A stretch of DNA of 32,000 nucleotides, taken from Micromonospora tarensis (lineage in GTDB: Bacteria; Actinomycetota; Actinomycetes; Mycobacteriales; Micromonosporaceae). Position 1 is the first letter of the stretch, and each line of letters begins with the position of its first letter. Where the stretch lies: the NCBI RefSeq assembly GCF_016803395.1, contig NZ_JAEVHL010000049.1, positions 1 through 32,000 of the forward strand, in the 5' to 3' direction. This document shows, one piece after another, positions 1 to 7,317 of the stretch. Both the position numbers and the translations under genes were made by a program. The notes beneath the pieces were generated by a model. The model did not search any database. It had not been told where the DNA came from and was given only the letters and a program-made list of their open reading frames with translations.

Positions 1-218
1 AGCGCCACGTCGTCGGCCGCGAGCGCGCCGTCTGCGCCGGTGACGAGGCCCGGCGTCGCGGAGCCGGCGGAGCCCGGTGAGCACCACCCGGGCCGGCAGG
101 CCGGTCCGCTCGGCCACCGCCGGCGTGCTGGTCGCGCCCAGCACGATCGCCGCGAAGATTCGTCGCCGTCCGTCGTCGCCAGGGCCCCGGCCAGAGCATG
201 CGCGGTCACGCCGGTCAC
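1..218 (-). pseudogene. Winged-helix (DUF2087-type) regulator fragment, frameshifted, cut by window edge
   Basis: I see a minus-strand winged-helix segment reading RIFAAIVLGATSTPAVAERT followed by GLPARVVLTGLRRLRDAG, then GLVTGADGALAADDVAL in another frame. This resembles the N-terminal helix-turn-helix of DUF2087-type transcriptional regulators. Two opposite indels are needed to read it: a missing base near 178 (expected ALADDGRRRIF, seen only after a shift) and an extra C in the CCC run near 49-51. The probable start is GTG at 218 or 209, the latter having a better-spaced GAGAGG. The rest of the gene lies outside the window. It sits directly downstream of the MarR fragment on the same strand. 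Family assignment is from memory of the motif and is moderate. The two compensating indels could be sequencing errors. Confidence 0.5.
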
Positions 219-264
219 CCTCTCATCGGTCGTACGCGGACCGCCACGCGATTGTCGGCGCGCC

Positions 265-545
265 TCAGTCGGCCGGCGGCTGCTCGGCGACCAGCAGCAC
301 CTGGCGCAGCAGGTCGGAGAGTTGCCGTCGTTCGGTCGCGGTGAGCGCGCCCAGCAGTCGGCGCTCCTCCGCGCCCTGAATCTCCATCGCCCCGTGCCAC
401 GCGGCGTGACCCGCCTCGGTGAGCTCCACGTCCACCCGTCGGCGGTCCACTGTGGACGGTATCCGACGCACGAAGCCCCGCCGCGCCAGCGCGTCCACCC
501 GAGCCGTGATCGAGGCGGGTGCCATCGCGAGGTCGGTGGCCAGGT
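265..545 (-). pseudogene. MarR-family regulator, C-terminal half only (5' truncated)
   Basis: The preserved part reads DLATDLAMAPASITARVDAL, the recognition helix of a MarR winged helix, then the wing (RGFVRRIPSTVDRRRVDVEL, T-E-AGHAAW) and the C-terminal dimerisation helix. MarR proteins are usually 140-170 aa; about 93 codons remain, and family similarity stops at about 545. There the sequence switches to an MFS transporter reading in the opposite direction. The first in-frame ATG is at 525, but it lies inside the DNA-binding domain, so no functional regulator is expected. The natural arrangement would be a MarR gene divergent from the exporter it controls; here the start codons and promoters of both are missing. 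Confidence 0.8.
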
Positions 546-1319
546 CCGGCGCTGGCCGGCGCGCTGATCTGGGCCGCCGGGCCCGGCTGGGCGTTCATCC
601 TCGACAGCGCGTCATTCGCGCTCAGCGCCGCGCTGCTCGCACTGGTCCGGATCCGCCACGTGCCGGTGCCGCGCCGTTCCGTCCTCGCCGACCTACGGCA
701 CGGCTTCGGTGAGGTACGCGCCCGCGACTGGTTCTGGGCCAGTCTGCTCGGGCACGGCATCTGGAACGGTGCCGCCGCCGTGCTGATGACCCTCGGGCCA
801 GCCGTCGCCATCGACCGCCTCGGCGGCGAGACAACCTGGGTGCTGCTGTTGCAGGCCGGCGCGATCGGGATGCTCACCGGGTCGTTGCTGGCCGGGCGGG
901 TCCGGCTACGCCGACCGGTGCTGCTGGCCAACCTCGGGCTGGCCTGCTACGCCGCGCCGCTGTTCCTGCTCGCCGTCGCCGCGCCCGCCCCAGCGGTGAT
1001 CGCCGCCTACGCCGTGGCGCTGACCGCCCTGGGCTACCTCAACCCGGTGTGGGAGACCGTCGTGCAGCAGCACTTCCCGCCGGAGGTGCTGGCCCGCGTC
1101 ACCTCGTACGACTGGCTGGTGTCGCTCGCCGCCACCCCACTGGGCTACGCGCTGGCGCCGTTGGCCGCCGACGCGTTCGGCACACCCGTGCCGCTGACCG
1201 TCGCCGGCCTGTTGGTCCTCGCCTCCTGCGCGGGCACCGCGCTCGTCCCCGGGGTACGCCGACTCACCTGGGCGCCGGGCCCGCAACCGCGATCCGTCGA
1301 ACCCGTCGGCGTCCGCTGA
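543..1319 (+). pseudogene. MFS exporter (EntS-like MFS_3), C-terminal half only
   Basis: About 258 residues of a major facilitator transporter remain, starting at GPALAGALIWAAGPGWAFIL and DSASFALSAALL, which in EntS/MFS_3 proteins lies in the middle of the first six-helix bundle. The following hydrophobic stretches (WNGAAAVLMTLGPAVAI, VLLLQAGAIGMLTGSLLAG, VLLANLGLACYAAPLFLLAV, VIAAYAVALTALGYLNPVW, PLTVAGLLVLASCAGTALV) match the second half. Full proteins are about 410-430 aa, so about 160 residues and the promoter are absent. The GTG at 519 that keeps the frame open lies in the MarR remnant and is not a natural start. The gene ends at TGA 1317-1319. Substrate unknown; drug or siderophore export is typical of the family. 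Confidence 0.8.
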
Positions 1320-1335
1320 TCGGGGTCGGGGCGTC

Positions 1336-1385
1336 GACCACACCACACGGAGGCCAGCGTCAGGGGCCTGGCGTGCGATGTGGTC
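1336..1385. terminator. Stem-loop between convergent MFS remnant and DUF397 gene
   Basis: GACCACA (1336-1342) pairs with TGTGGTC (1379-1385), and inside it GCCAG pairs with CTGGC. The hairpin fills the 68-nt gap between two converging genes, which suits a bidirectional terminator. There is no U-tract, as is common in high-GC actinobacteria. Confidence 0.5.
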
Positions 1386-1387
1386 GG

Positions 1388-1579
1388 TCAGCCGCCGTCG
1401 CGGGTCCGCGCGACGAAGCGCCGCCACGACTGCGGGCTGACGGCAAGCGTCCCGCCGTCGCGGTCCTTCGTGTCCCGGACCAGGACCACACCCGGGAGGT
1501 TGTCGGCGACCTCGACACAGTTGCCGCCGTTGCCGCCGCTCTTCGTGCTCTTCCGCCAGCGCGCGCCGGTCAAGTCCAT
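1388..1579 (-). CDS. DUF397 domain protein
   Basis: A 63-residue protein starting MDLTGARWRKSTKSGGNGGN, then CVEVADNLPGVVLVRDTKDR. The W-R-K-S-x-S/T-K-S start, the N-C-V-E-V strand and the V-R-D-S/T-K-D segment, followed by a W-x-x-F end, are the hallmarks of DUF397, a small domain widespread in actinobacteria. The start at ATG 1579 lies inside the end of the upstream XRE gene (10-nt overlap with its stop at 1570), so the two are one transcriptional unit and probably translationally coupled. In Streptomyces and relatives such pairs have been described as toxin-antitoxin-like (Scr1/Scr2 type), with the DUF397 protein as small partner. Its role here is inferred from that pairing only. Confidence 0.86.
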   Translation of the reverse strand: MDLTGARWRKSTKSGGNGGNCVEVADNLPGVVLVRDTKDRDGGTLAVSPQSWRRFVARTRDGG

Positions 1580-2340
1580 GCTGCTGCCGCTTCTCTGGGG
1601 AGTGCCAGGGAACGCCCTCGGGGCAGCGCCTCTCCGCGAATCCGCTCCCACCGTCGCTCCAGATTAACAAGGTCCGATGGCTGGTCGAGGATCTGCGCCT
1701 GGGCCGCGCTGTCGACGTGCGCGACCCGGGAGCCGTCCGGCATGTCGGCGATGGTGAACGGACCGTCCAGCCCGGGGTAGCTGGGCGCGTCCGCCGGCAC
1801 GATGTGCAGTTGCACGGTGCCCGCCTCGGCGGACCCGAGCAGGCGCGCGAGTTGCGCGGCCATCAGGGCCCGGTCGTCGCCGACGCGCCGGCGCAGCACC
1901 CCCTCGTCCAACACGGCCACCAGCAGCGGCCCACCGCCTGCCCGGCTGAGGATCGCCTGCCGGCCGATGCGCGCCTCGGTGAACTCGTCGACCGCCTCCG
2001 CCGTCAGCACCCCGCCGGCCAGCGTCGCCCGCGCGTACGCCTCGGTCTGCAACAGGCCAGGCACCCACGCCAACTCAAAGGACCGCAGCGTCACCGCCTC
2101 GCGTTCGAGGTCGACCCACGGCCGGAACCACACCGGTTCCCGGCGGCGGCCGGCGTCCGGCCACAGGGTGTCGATCTCCTTGTCCAGCAGACCCGCGACG
2201 GTCGCCCGGTGTCGACTCTGCGGAATGTGCCCCGGATTGGCCCAGCGGGCGACGGTCTTCGGATGCACACCGAGCCGATCGGCGAGGCTTTCGGCGGTGT
2301 GACCCGCCGCGGCGAGCGCTGCGACAAAGGCGTGGTTCAT
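1570..2340 (-). CDS. XRE-family helix-turn-helix regulator with DUF5753 domain
   Basis: This 256-aa protein starts at ATG 2340 with an AGGAG-like site upstream. Residues about 8-40 form a Cro/CI-type helix-turn-helix (AESLADRLGVHPKTVARWAN). From about residue 85 the sequence FELAWVPGLLQTEAYARATL is the signature opening of DUF5753, followed by R-Q-A-I-L, L-H-I-V-P and the FTIADMPDG segment typical of that domain. It is co-transcribed with the overlapping DUF397 gene. These regulator pairs are highly multiplied in actinomycetes and are linked to development and toxin-antitoxin-like behaviour. It probably binds its own promoter in 2341-2544. The frame is intact. Confidence 0.92.
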   Translation of the reverse strand: MNHAFVAALAAAGHTAESLADRLGVHPKTVARWANPGHIPQSRHRATVAGLLDKEIDTLWPDAGRRREPVWFRPWVDLEREAVTLRSFELAWVPGLLQTEAYARATLAGGVLTAEAVDEFTEARIGRQAILSRAGGGPLLVAVLDEGVLRRRVGDDRALMAAQLARLLGSAEAGTVQLHIVPADAPSYPGLDGPFTIADMPDGSRVAHVDSAAQAQILDQPSDLVNLERRWERIRGEALPRGRSLALPREAAAAWT

Positions 2341-2544
2341 GCCGTCCTCTCCTGGTGCAAAGCGGCTGCGATGAAGAAATAACGTAACTCTGTGTGTTTG
2401 TCCAGCAACTACCGGCAAAGTGCGGTTTAGGCGGCGCGGCCGGCAGGGATCCGAACCCGGCGGACGCGTCAGCGGGGCCGCTTCCGGCGGGCGAGCACTC
2501 CCGGAAGCGGCCCCTTCCCAGCCGCGCGAGCAGAGGAAGAACCG
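2341..2544. promoter_or_regulatory. Divergent intergenic region with a 14-bp perfect stem-loop at 2474-2514
   Basis: This gap separates the XRE gene (minus) from the 94-aa gene (plus). GGGGCCGCTTCCGG at 2474-2487 is perfectly complementary to CCGGAAGCGGCCCC at 2501-2514, with a 13-nt loop. The stem ends about 30 nt before the GTG at 2545, with the ribosome site GAGGAAG at 2533-2539 just after it. It could be an attenuator in the leader of the plus-strand gene, a leftover terminator, or a protein site. The AT-richer piece near 2375-2405 is a likely promoter for the XRE operon. Confidence 0.55.
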
Positions 2545-2829
2545 GTGCCGGACAAGCAGGAGAGGCTCAGGGCCGGGGACGTGGTCCTGCTGACCGCCGC
2601 CGCGAGCGTGCAGTTCCGCACCCCGATAGTGGTCCGGGTCATCCGCGAGATCCCCGACCGGCACACCTACCACGGTTGGCTCTGGCTCGACGCCTACCAG
2701 CTCAACAGCAAGGGCGAGGCGGTCGCCCGGCGGGAACTGTTCGTGCTGCGCGCGGGCCTGCGGTTGCCAACCTCGCGGCGTGGCCCGCCCGCACCGGTCC
2801 GACGTCGCGCCACCGCGTGGGTCCGCTGA
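2545..2829 (+). CDS. Conserved small protein of unknown function
   Basis: A 94-residue protein starting at GTG 2545 behind GAGGAAG. The readable core is QERLRAGDVVLLTAAASVQF, then a segment with WLWLDAYQLNSKGEAVARREL. It is rich in beta-strand-forming residues with alternating W/Y, has no membrane segment or signal peptide, and ends in a proline/arginine-rich tail. I recall similar short proteins next to XRE/DUF397 pairs in Micromonosporaceae but no assigned function. It is divergent from the XRE operon and preceded by the stem-loop at 2474-2514, so the two may be co-regulated. It is clearly codon-biased like its neighbours, which supports its being real. Confidence 0.66.
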   Translation: MPDKQERLRAGDVVLLTAAASVQFRTPIVVRVIREIPDRHTYHGWLWLDAYQLNSKGEAVARRELFVLRAGLRLPTSRRGPPAPVRRRATAWVR

Positions 2830-2898
2830 AGCATCGTCCGAACCCTGCGGAGGATGGGCGGGCTCATCCGGAGCAGCACGATGCGGGAGACTGACGGC

Positions 2899-4158
2899 GT
2901 GACGACGCCTCCGGATGAGGCCGACCGGATGAGCCGACCACTCCGGCTGTTCGTCGCTGTGCTCTCGACGGTGGGCCCCATCGCCCTGTATCTGGTGGTC
3001 ACCGCCAAGGTGCGCGCCATGCCGGAGCCGTTCACCGGCACGCGGACCGCTGTCGACCTCCCGACGCTCGTCCTGAAGGGAGTGGTCTTCTTCGCCCCTC
3101 TCGACCCCATGACCGCTCCCATCATGGACCCGGCGACGCCGCTGCTCCGTTGGGTCGTGATCCTGCTGGTCGGGGTGGCGACCTACCTGGCGTGTGGCCT
3201 CGTCACCCGGCGCACGCACCCGTTCGTCGCGGCGACGACCGGCGCGGTCGCCGCCCTGACCGCCACCGCGGTCGGGGACCTGCTCTGGTGGGCCACCCTG
3301 GTGCTCCGCGTCCGCCTCACACCCGCCGGCTGGTACGCCAACGCGGCGCTGGATCACTCCACGCTCCTCGCCAGCGCGCACCTGTCGCTGGCCGGCTGGA
3401 CGTCCGACGCCCTCTTCCTCGGCTGCCTGGTGGCTCTGATGAACGCGAGCCTGGTAGGCAGCGCGGGCCTCGCGCTGGTGCTGATGGGCCGGCTGAAGAA
3501 CAACACCGGCGAGGAGGCGGACGAGGACGCCGAGCCCGCGGTCCGCGTACCGCTGATCGGCGACGTGCGGGGGCGCGGCGCGAACCTTGCCCTGGCCGGT
3601 GTTCTTCCGGCGCTGGTGCTCATGCTGATCAACGGCACACCGGCGGTGTGGGACAGCTATTCGGGGCGAGGCTACCTGGGACTGCTCCGGGAGTTCCTGT
3701 ACCGCCCCGCCCTGTCGCCGCCGCCACGCGTACCCGATGATCCGGTGTACCGGCTGACGCACGGGGTCGACCCGAACCCCCTGTCGATGGACCTGTGGAC
3801 GCACAGGTCGGTGCTCGCTCTCGCCATGTTGCTGGTGCTGTGGCTCCTGCTCTGGGCGGTGCTCGCCGACCTGCCGAGTTCCGGATACCGCCTCGGGCTC
3901 GTCGTCGTCTGTTGGGGTGCGACGATCGCGGCGTCCGCGCTGACCGCGACCTCCGACGTCCTTGTCGACTGCGCGACCACCAACTCCCCGACCGGGTGCA
4001 CGCCCTGGGAGTCCCTGGGCGACGAATTGACCTCCTCGATGCGCTTCGGCGCCGCCTGGGGTTGGCTCGTCGCGCTACCCGTGCTGCTGGCCCGCCGGCT
4101 CCACGACACCGACACGTCCACCGACACGCCGGAGGCACCGGTCCATGAGTGCACGTAA
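2899..4158 (+). CDS. Polytopic membrane protein of unknown function
   Basis: About 419 residues with about eight hydrophobic segments, for example LRLFVAVLSTVGPIALYLVV, LLRWVVILLVGVATYLACGL, ANLALAGVLPALVLMLINGT and SVLALAMLLVLWLLLWAVLA. A long extracytoplasmic loop (NGTPAVWDSYSGRGYLGLLR onward, about 80 residues) precedes the last three helices. Loops are charged (EEADEDAE in one), and a cysteine pair (DCATTNSPTGC) lies outside the membrane, so a disulfide is possible. Start choice is uncertain: GTG 2899 has GGGAG eight bases upstream, while ATG 2881 and 2854 have poor sites. It overlaps the next gene by 14 nt, so the two are made together. I recognise no family; a transport or sensor role would be a guess. 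Confidence 0.76.
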   Translation: MTTPPDEADRMSRPLRLFVAVLSTVGPIALYLVVTAKVRAMPEPFTGTRTAVDLPTLVLKGVVFFAPLDPMTAPIMDPATPLLRWVVILLVGVATYLACGLVTRRTHPFVAATTGAVAALTATAVGDLLWWATLVLRVRLTPAGWYANAALDHSTLLASAHLSLAGWTSDALFLGCLVALMNASLVGSAGLALVLMGRLKNNTGEEADEDAEPAVRVPLIGDVRGRGANLALAGVLPALVLMLINGTPAVWDSYSGRGYLGLLREFLYRPALSPPPRVPDDPVYRLTHGVDPNPLSMDLWTHRSVLALAMLLVLWLLLWAVLADLPSSGYRLGLVVVCWGATIAASALTATSDVLVDCATTNSPTGCTPWESLGDELTSSMRFGAAWGWLVALPVLLARRLHDTDTSTDTPEAPVHECT

Positions 4159-5058
4159 CAGGCGCCCCCGTCGCCGCAAGGTCCCCGCCCCGGCCCCGTC
4201 GCCCACGGCGGCACCCGTCGCCCTGTGGAAACGTCCCGTCACCTGGCTGCTGACGATCGTGGTCGGTGCGGTCGGCACCTGGATCGGCGCCGTCATCCTA
4301 AGCATGATCAACCAGTGGAAGCCCGCGAACGAGCTGGCCGAGGAGTTGGCCGGCCGGGGCCCACTCGTCGTCCTCGACGTGCGGCACATCCCCTACCCGC
4401 AGGAGGGTGCGCTCGGCTACGCCTACCCCGCCGACGCCGACCTGGCTCGCCTGGACTCCGCACGGCCGAAGGATCCGGCCGTCGAGGCTGGCGCTGTCGA
4501 CATCGAACGGAGCACCTGGGAGATCACCCTCGTCGGCACCCGCGACGAGGCTGTCGAGGCCGTCGACCTCCGGCCCGTCCTCGTGGAGCCCTGTAGCGCC
4601 CCGATCGGCGGGATCCTGGAGCCCAACGAATCCCAGGGCGCCTCCGACAAGGTCGTCCTGGTGACGCATGTGGATCGGCCGAATCCCCGCATGCTGCTCG
4701 TCGAGGACCAGAGTGACAAGCAGGCCGAGACCCCGTTCTTCGCCACCCACAAGATCACTTTGCCCAAGGGTGAGAAGAACGTCATTCAGGTACGAGCGCT
4801 CAGCGCCGAGCAGCACTGCCGATGGCGACTGGAGGTCGACTACCTCGCCGACGGGAAACGCCAGACCACCGTGGTCTCGGCGCCCGGCGACAAGCCGTTC
4901 GAGGTGACCGGGCGCGTGGACGACTCGGCCTACAGCTGGGTCTACCTCAGCCCGATCCACGACTGCCGGCCAAGGACGGCACCAAGACCGACCGGCTCCG
5001 CATCACCGGCGCCGAGTACGCGCAGATGCTGCGCGACAAGCGCACCTGCCCCTACTGA
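4145..5058 (+). CDS. Single-pass membrane protein with large outer domain (C-terminal frameshift)
   Basis: The protein starts with a basic, proline-rich cytoplasmic tail (RNRRPRRRKVPAPAPSPTAA), then one membrane helix (WLLTIVVGAVGTWIGAVIL) and about 230 residues outside. The outer part looks beta-rich and includes three well-spaced cysteines (VEPCSAP, EQHCRWRLEV, HDC). As given, the frame leaves the coding path after SPIHDC. Restoring one C in the CC run near 4966 yields PAKDGTKTDRLRITGAEYAQ and MLRDKRTCPY with stop at 5056-5058, giving 304 aa. Without it the frame runs on to 5146 through the convergent gene as arginine-rich nonsense. It overlaps the upstream membrane gene by 14 nt, so a two-protein membrane complex is likely. 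Function unknown. Confidence 0.72.
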
Positions 5059-5636
5059 GAGCCGGTCGCCAGCCGGGCGTGCCGGTGCATGTCGTGCCAA
5101 CCGTCGGCGTGGCGCACCGACGCGCGGGCCACGCCCTCAGCGGTGAAGCCGGCCCCCGTGGCCACCCGGCAGGACGCCACGTTGGCGGTCGAGTGTTCCA
5201 GGGCCAGCCGGTGCAGACCGACCCGCGTGAAGCTCCACCCGGTCAGCGCGAGCAGCACCTCGGTGGCGACCCCCCGACCACGCGCCGCGGGCACCACCCA
5301 GTACGACACCTGCGCCGACGCCTCGGCCAACTCCACGCCCCGCAGCCCCACCTGACCGACCGGCCGGTCGTCGGCGTCGGCGATCGCCCAACTGGCGGCG
5401 GTCTCGTCACGCCACCGCCCGGCCCACTGCGCCACCCAGGCCCGCGCCTCGTCGTCGCTGTCCAGCCGGCGAACGTGCCAGCGCTGGATCGCCGGGCAGT
5501 CGAAGGCCGCCCGGACGGCCGTGGCGTCGTCGAGACGCCACGGCCGCAGCGCCAGCCCGGGGCGTACCGGAAGACGGGGTTGGTCCTGGGCGCCGAGGGT
5601 GCCAGCCGGCAGGGCGGGCGCGACGAGCAGTGGCAT
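5052..5636 (-). CDS. GNAT-family N-acetyltransferase (RimJ/RimL type)
   Basis: A 194-aa protein from ATG 5636. LALRPWRLDDATAVRAAF is the usual first strand and helix of ribosomal-protein-type GNATs. The acetyl-CoA loop reads VVPAARGRGVATEVLLALTG (motif A, R/Q-x-x-G-x-G/A), and the C-terminal half carries the LHRLALEHSTANVASCRVAT helix-strand pattern of RimJ/RimL proteins. Such enzymes move an acetyl group from acetyl-CoA to protein N-termini or small amines; substrate cannot be told. Its 3' end overlaps the 3' end of the plus-strand gene ending at 5058 by 7 nt. It lies 23 nt after the DinB gene on the same strand, so read-through from that unit is likely. Confidence 0.9.
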   Translation of the reverse strand: MPLLVAPALPAGTLGAQDQPRLPVRPGLALRPWRLDDATAVRAAFDCPAIQRWHVRRLDSDDEARAWVAQWAGRWRDETAASWAIADADDRPVGQVGLRGVELAEASAQVSYWVVPAARGRGVATEVLLALTGWSFTRVGLHRLALEHSTANVASCRVATGAGFTAEGVARASVRHADGWHDMHRHARLATGSQ

Positions 5637-5659
5637 CGGCCCATTATCGAGCCGGTGGC

Positions 5660-6166
5660 CTACTCCCCGGTCGGCCCCCCGGCCAGTTCGGCGACCACGT
5701 CGAGGTGGCCGAGGTGCCGGGCGTACTCCTGGACCAGGTGGAACAGCACCCGTTCCAGCGACGCCGGGTCCGCGCCGTTCCAACGCGGCCCCGGTGCGCC
5801 GATCTCGGCCAGGTCGTGGGCGCCCACCACCGCGCTGGTGTGTGCGCCCTGCGCGCGCAGCGCCGCCACCAGGTCGTCACGGGTCTGGTCGGGGGCGACG
5901 TGCCAACGGTCCCCCTGGCGGTCACCCCACGGCTCGGCGACGTCCCGGCCCTGGAAACCCCACTCGATCCAGCGCCGCTCGACGTGGCGCAGGTGGGTCA
6001 GCAGCTCCAGCGGGGTCCACCCGGACGGCAGCCGGCTGCGCCGCAGCTCCGGCTCGTCCAGCGCCGACACCTTGGCCACCATGGACTCCCGGAAGTAGTC
6101 CAGGTAGCGCAGGAAGACCTCGGTGCGGCTGCCGGCCGGGGTGGTCGGCTCGGGAAACGACGTCAT
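5660..6166 (-). CDS. DinB/DUF664-family protein (putative mycothiol-dependent enzyme)
   Basis: 168 residues with the DinB four-helix pattern: RTEVFLRYLDYFRESMVAKV, then SRLPSGWTPLELLTHLRHVE with the first conserved metal-binding histidine, and a late HLVQEYARHLGHLDVVAELA with the second histidine group. Actinobacterial DUF664 proteins are thought to use mycothiol as cofactor or substrate and to bind a divalent metal. The ATG at 6166 shares ATGA with the stop of the upstream aldo/keto reductase, a 4-nt overlap typical of translational coupling. The two could act on the same reactive or xenobiotic compound, but that is inference. Confidence 0.9.
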   Translation of the reverse strand: MTSFPEPTTPAGSRTEVFLRYLDYFRESMVAKVSALDEPELRRSRLPSGWTPLELLTHLRHVERRWIEWGFQGRDVAEPWGDRQGDRWHVAPDQTRDDLVAALRAQGAHTSAVVGAHDLAEIGAPGPRWNGADPASLERVLFHLVQEYARHLGHLDVVAELAGGPTGE

Positions 6167-7194
6167 GACCCGGTCGGTAGGTCACGGCCGCGCTGACGCA
6201 CCCCCGCGCCGCCGTACGGGTAGTCGCCCACCGGCGGCGCGCTCGCCTCGTCCAGCCGCCGCATCTGCTCGGCGTCCAGGACCAGGTCGGCGGCGGTCAG
6301 GTTGTCGTCGAGCTGCTCGATGGTGCGCGCGCCGAGGATCACCGAGGTGACCGCCGGTCGGGCCGCCAGCCAGGCCAGCGCCACCGCCGACATGGACACG
6401 CCCCGCTCACCGGCGATCTCGCGGACCGCGTCGAGCACCCGCCAGGTGCGCTCCTCGGCGTTGCGACCCGCGTACGCCTCGACGCCGCGCTCCGGGTTCT
6501 CGCCGAGCCGGGTCGCGCCGGTGGGCGCGCTGTCCCGCTGGTACTTGCCGGTCAGCCAGCCACCACCCAGTGGCGACCACGGCAGGATGCCGATGCCCTC
6601 GTTCTCGCAGACCGGCACCAGCTCGAACTCGATCTCCCGAGCCAGCAGGTTGTACTGCGGTTGCAGGGTCACGATCGGGGTGAGGTTGAGGTGCTGGGTG
6701 AGCAGCGCCGCCTTCTGCAACTGCCAACCGGTGAAGTTGCTGACCCCCGCGTAGCGGATCTTGCCGGCGCGCACCGCGTCGTCGAAGAACCGCAGCGTCT
6801 CCGGCAGCGGGGTCAGCGGATCCCAGGCGTGCGCCTGGTACAGGTCGACGGCCTCGACGCCCAGCCGGCGCAGGCTGGCGTCCAGCGCGCGGGTCAGGTG
6901 CACCCGGGACAGCCCGGCGTCGTTCGCCCCCGGCCCCATCGGGAACCGCCCCTTGGTGGCGATCACCAGCCGGTCCCGCACGTCGGGCCGGGCCCGTAGC
7001 CACCGCCCGACGATCTCCTCCGAGACCCCCGCGGAGTAGACGTCGGCGGTGTCGACGAAGGTGCCACCGGCCTCGACGAACCGGTCCAGTTGGGCAAAGC
7101 TGCCAGCCTCGTCGGTCTCCGCGCCGAAGGTCATCGTGCCCAGGCACAGGGTCGACACCACAGTGCCGGTGGCGCCCAGATTGCGATAGCGCAT
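6163..7194 (-). CDS. Aldo/keto reductase
   Basis: A 343-aa NADPH-dependent oxidoreductase with a TIM-barrel fold. The first strand MRYRNLGATGTVVSTLCLGT is typical of the family. The catalytic tetrad is visible: Asp in FVDTADVY, Tyr in the same DVY, Lys in VIATKGRF, and His in YQAHAWDP. The NADP-binding end reads SVILGARTIEQLDDNL. Length matches the AKR11/YajO-like group (about 330-345 aa). It starts at ATG 7194 and its TGA overlaps the ATG of the DinB gene, forming a short operon that continues into the GNAT gene. It is divergent from the glycosyltransferase gene across a 123-nt gap. Substrate is not predictable. Confidence 0.95.
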   Translation of the reverse strand: MRYRNLGATGTVVSTLCLGTMTFGAETDEAGSFAQLDRFVEAGGTFVDTADVYSAGVSEEIVGRWLRARPDVRDRLVIATKGRFPMGPGANDAGLSRVHLTRALDASLRRLGVEAVDLYQAHAWDPLTPLPETLRFFDDAVRAGKIRYAGVSNFTGWQLQKAALLTQHLNLTPIVTLQPQYNLLAREIEFELVPVCENEGIGILPWSPLGGGWLTGKYQRDSAPTGATRLGENPERGVEAYAGRNAEERTWRVLDAVREIAGERGVSMSAVALAWLAARPAVTSVILGARTIEQLDDNLTAADLVLDAEQMRRLDEASAPPVGDYPYGGAGVRQRGRDLPTGS

Positions 7195-7317
7195 ATCGTC
7201 CTTTCGGTCCGAGGAACAAAGCCGATCTTCGCACTCGTCCCGACCACCCGCACACGGGACAGTGCCGAACGCCGGCACGGGCACCCACGCGGCGACGCCG
7301 CCGGTCATCATGGGCCC

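Noticed and set aside
2430..2520. tRNA-like stretch on the minus strand (GGGTTCGGATCCC)
   Set aside because: The T-arm has a mismatch and a wrong loop base, and no matching acceptor or anticodon arm can be formed; the region is explained by the 14-bp stem-loop.
1570..3804. 744-residue minus-strand open frame
   Set aside because: Only the last 256 codons (from ATG 2340) are family-like; the upstream part is a shadow of the plus-strand membrane gene in high-GC sequence.
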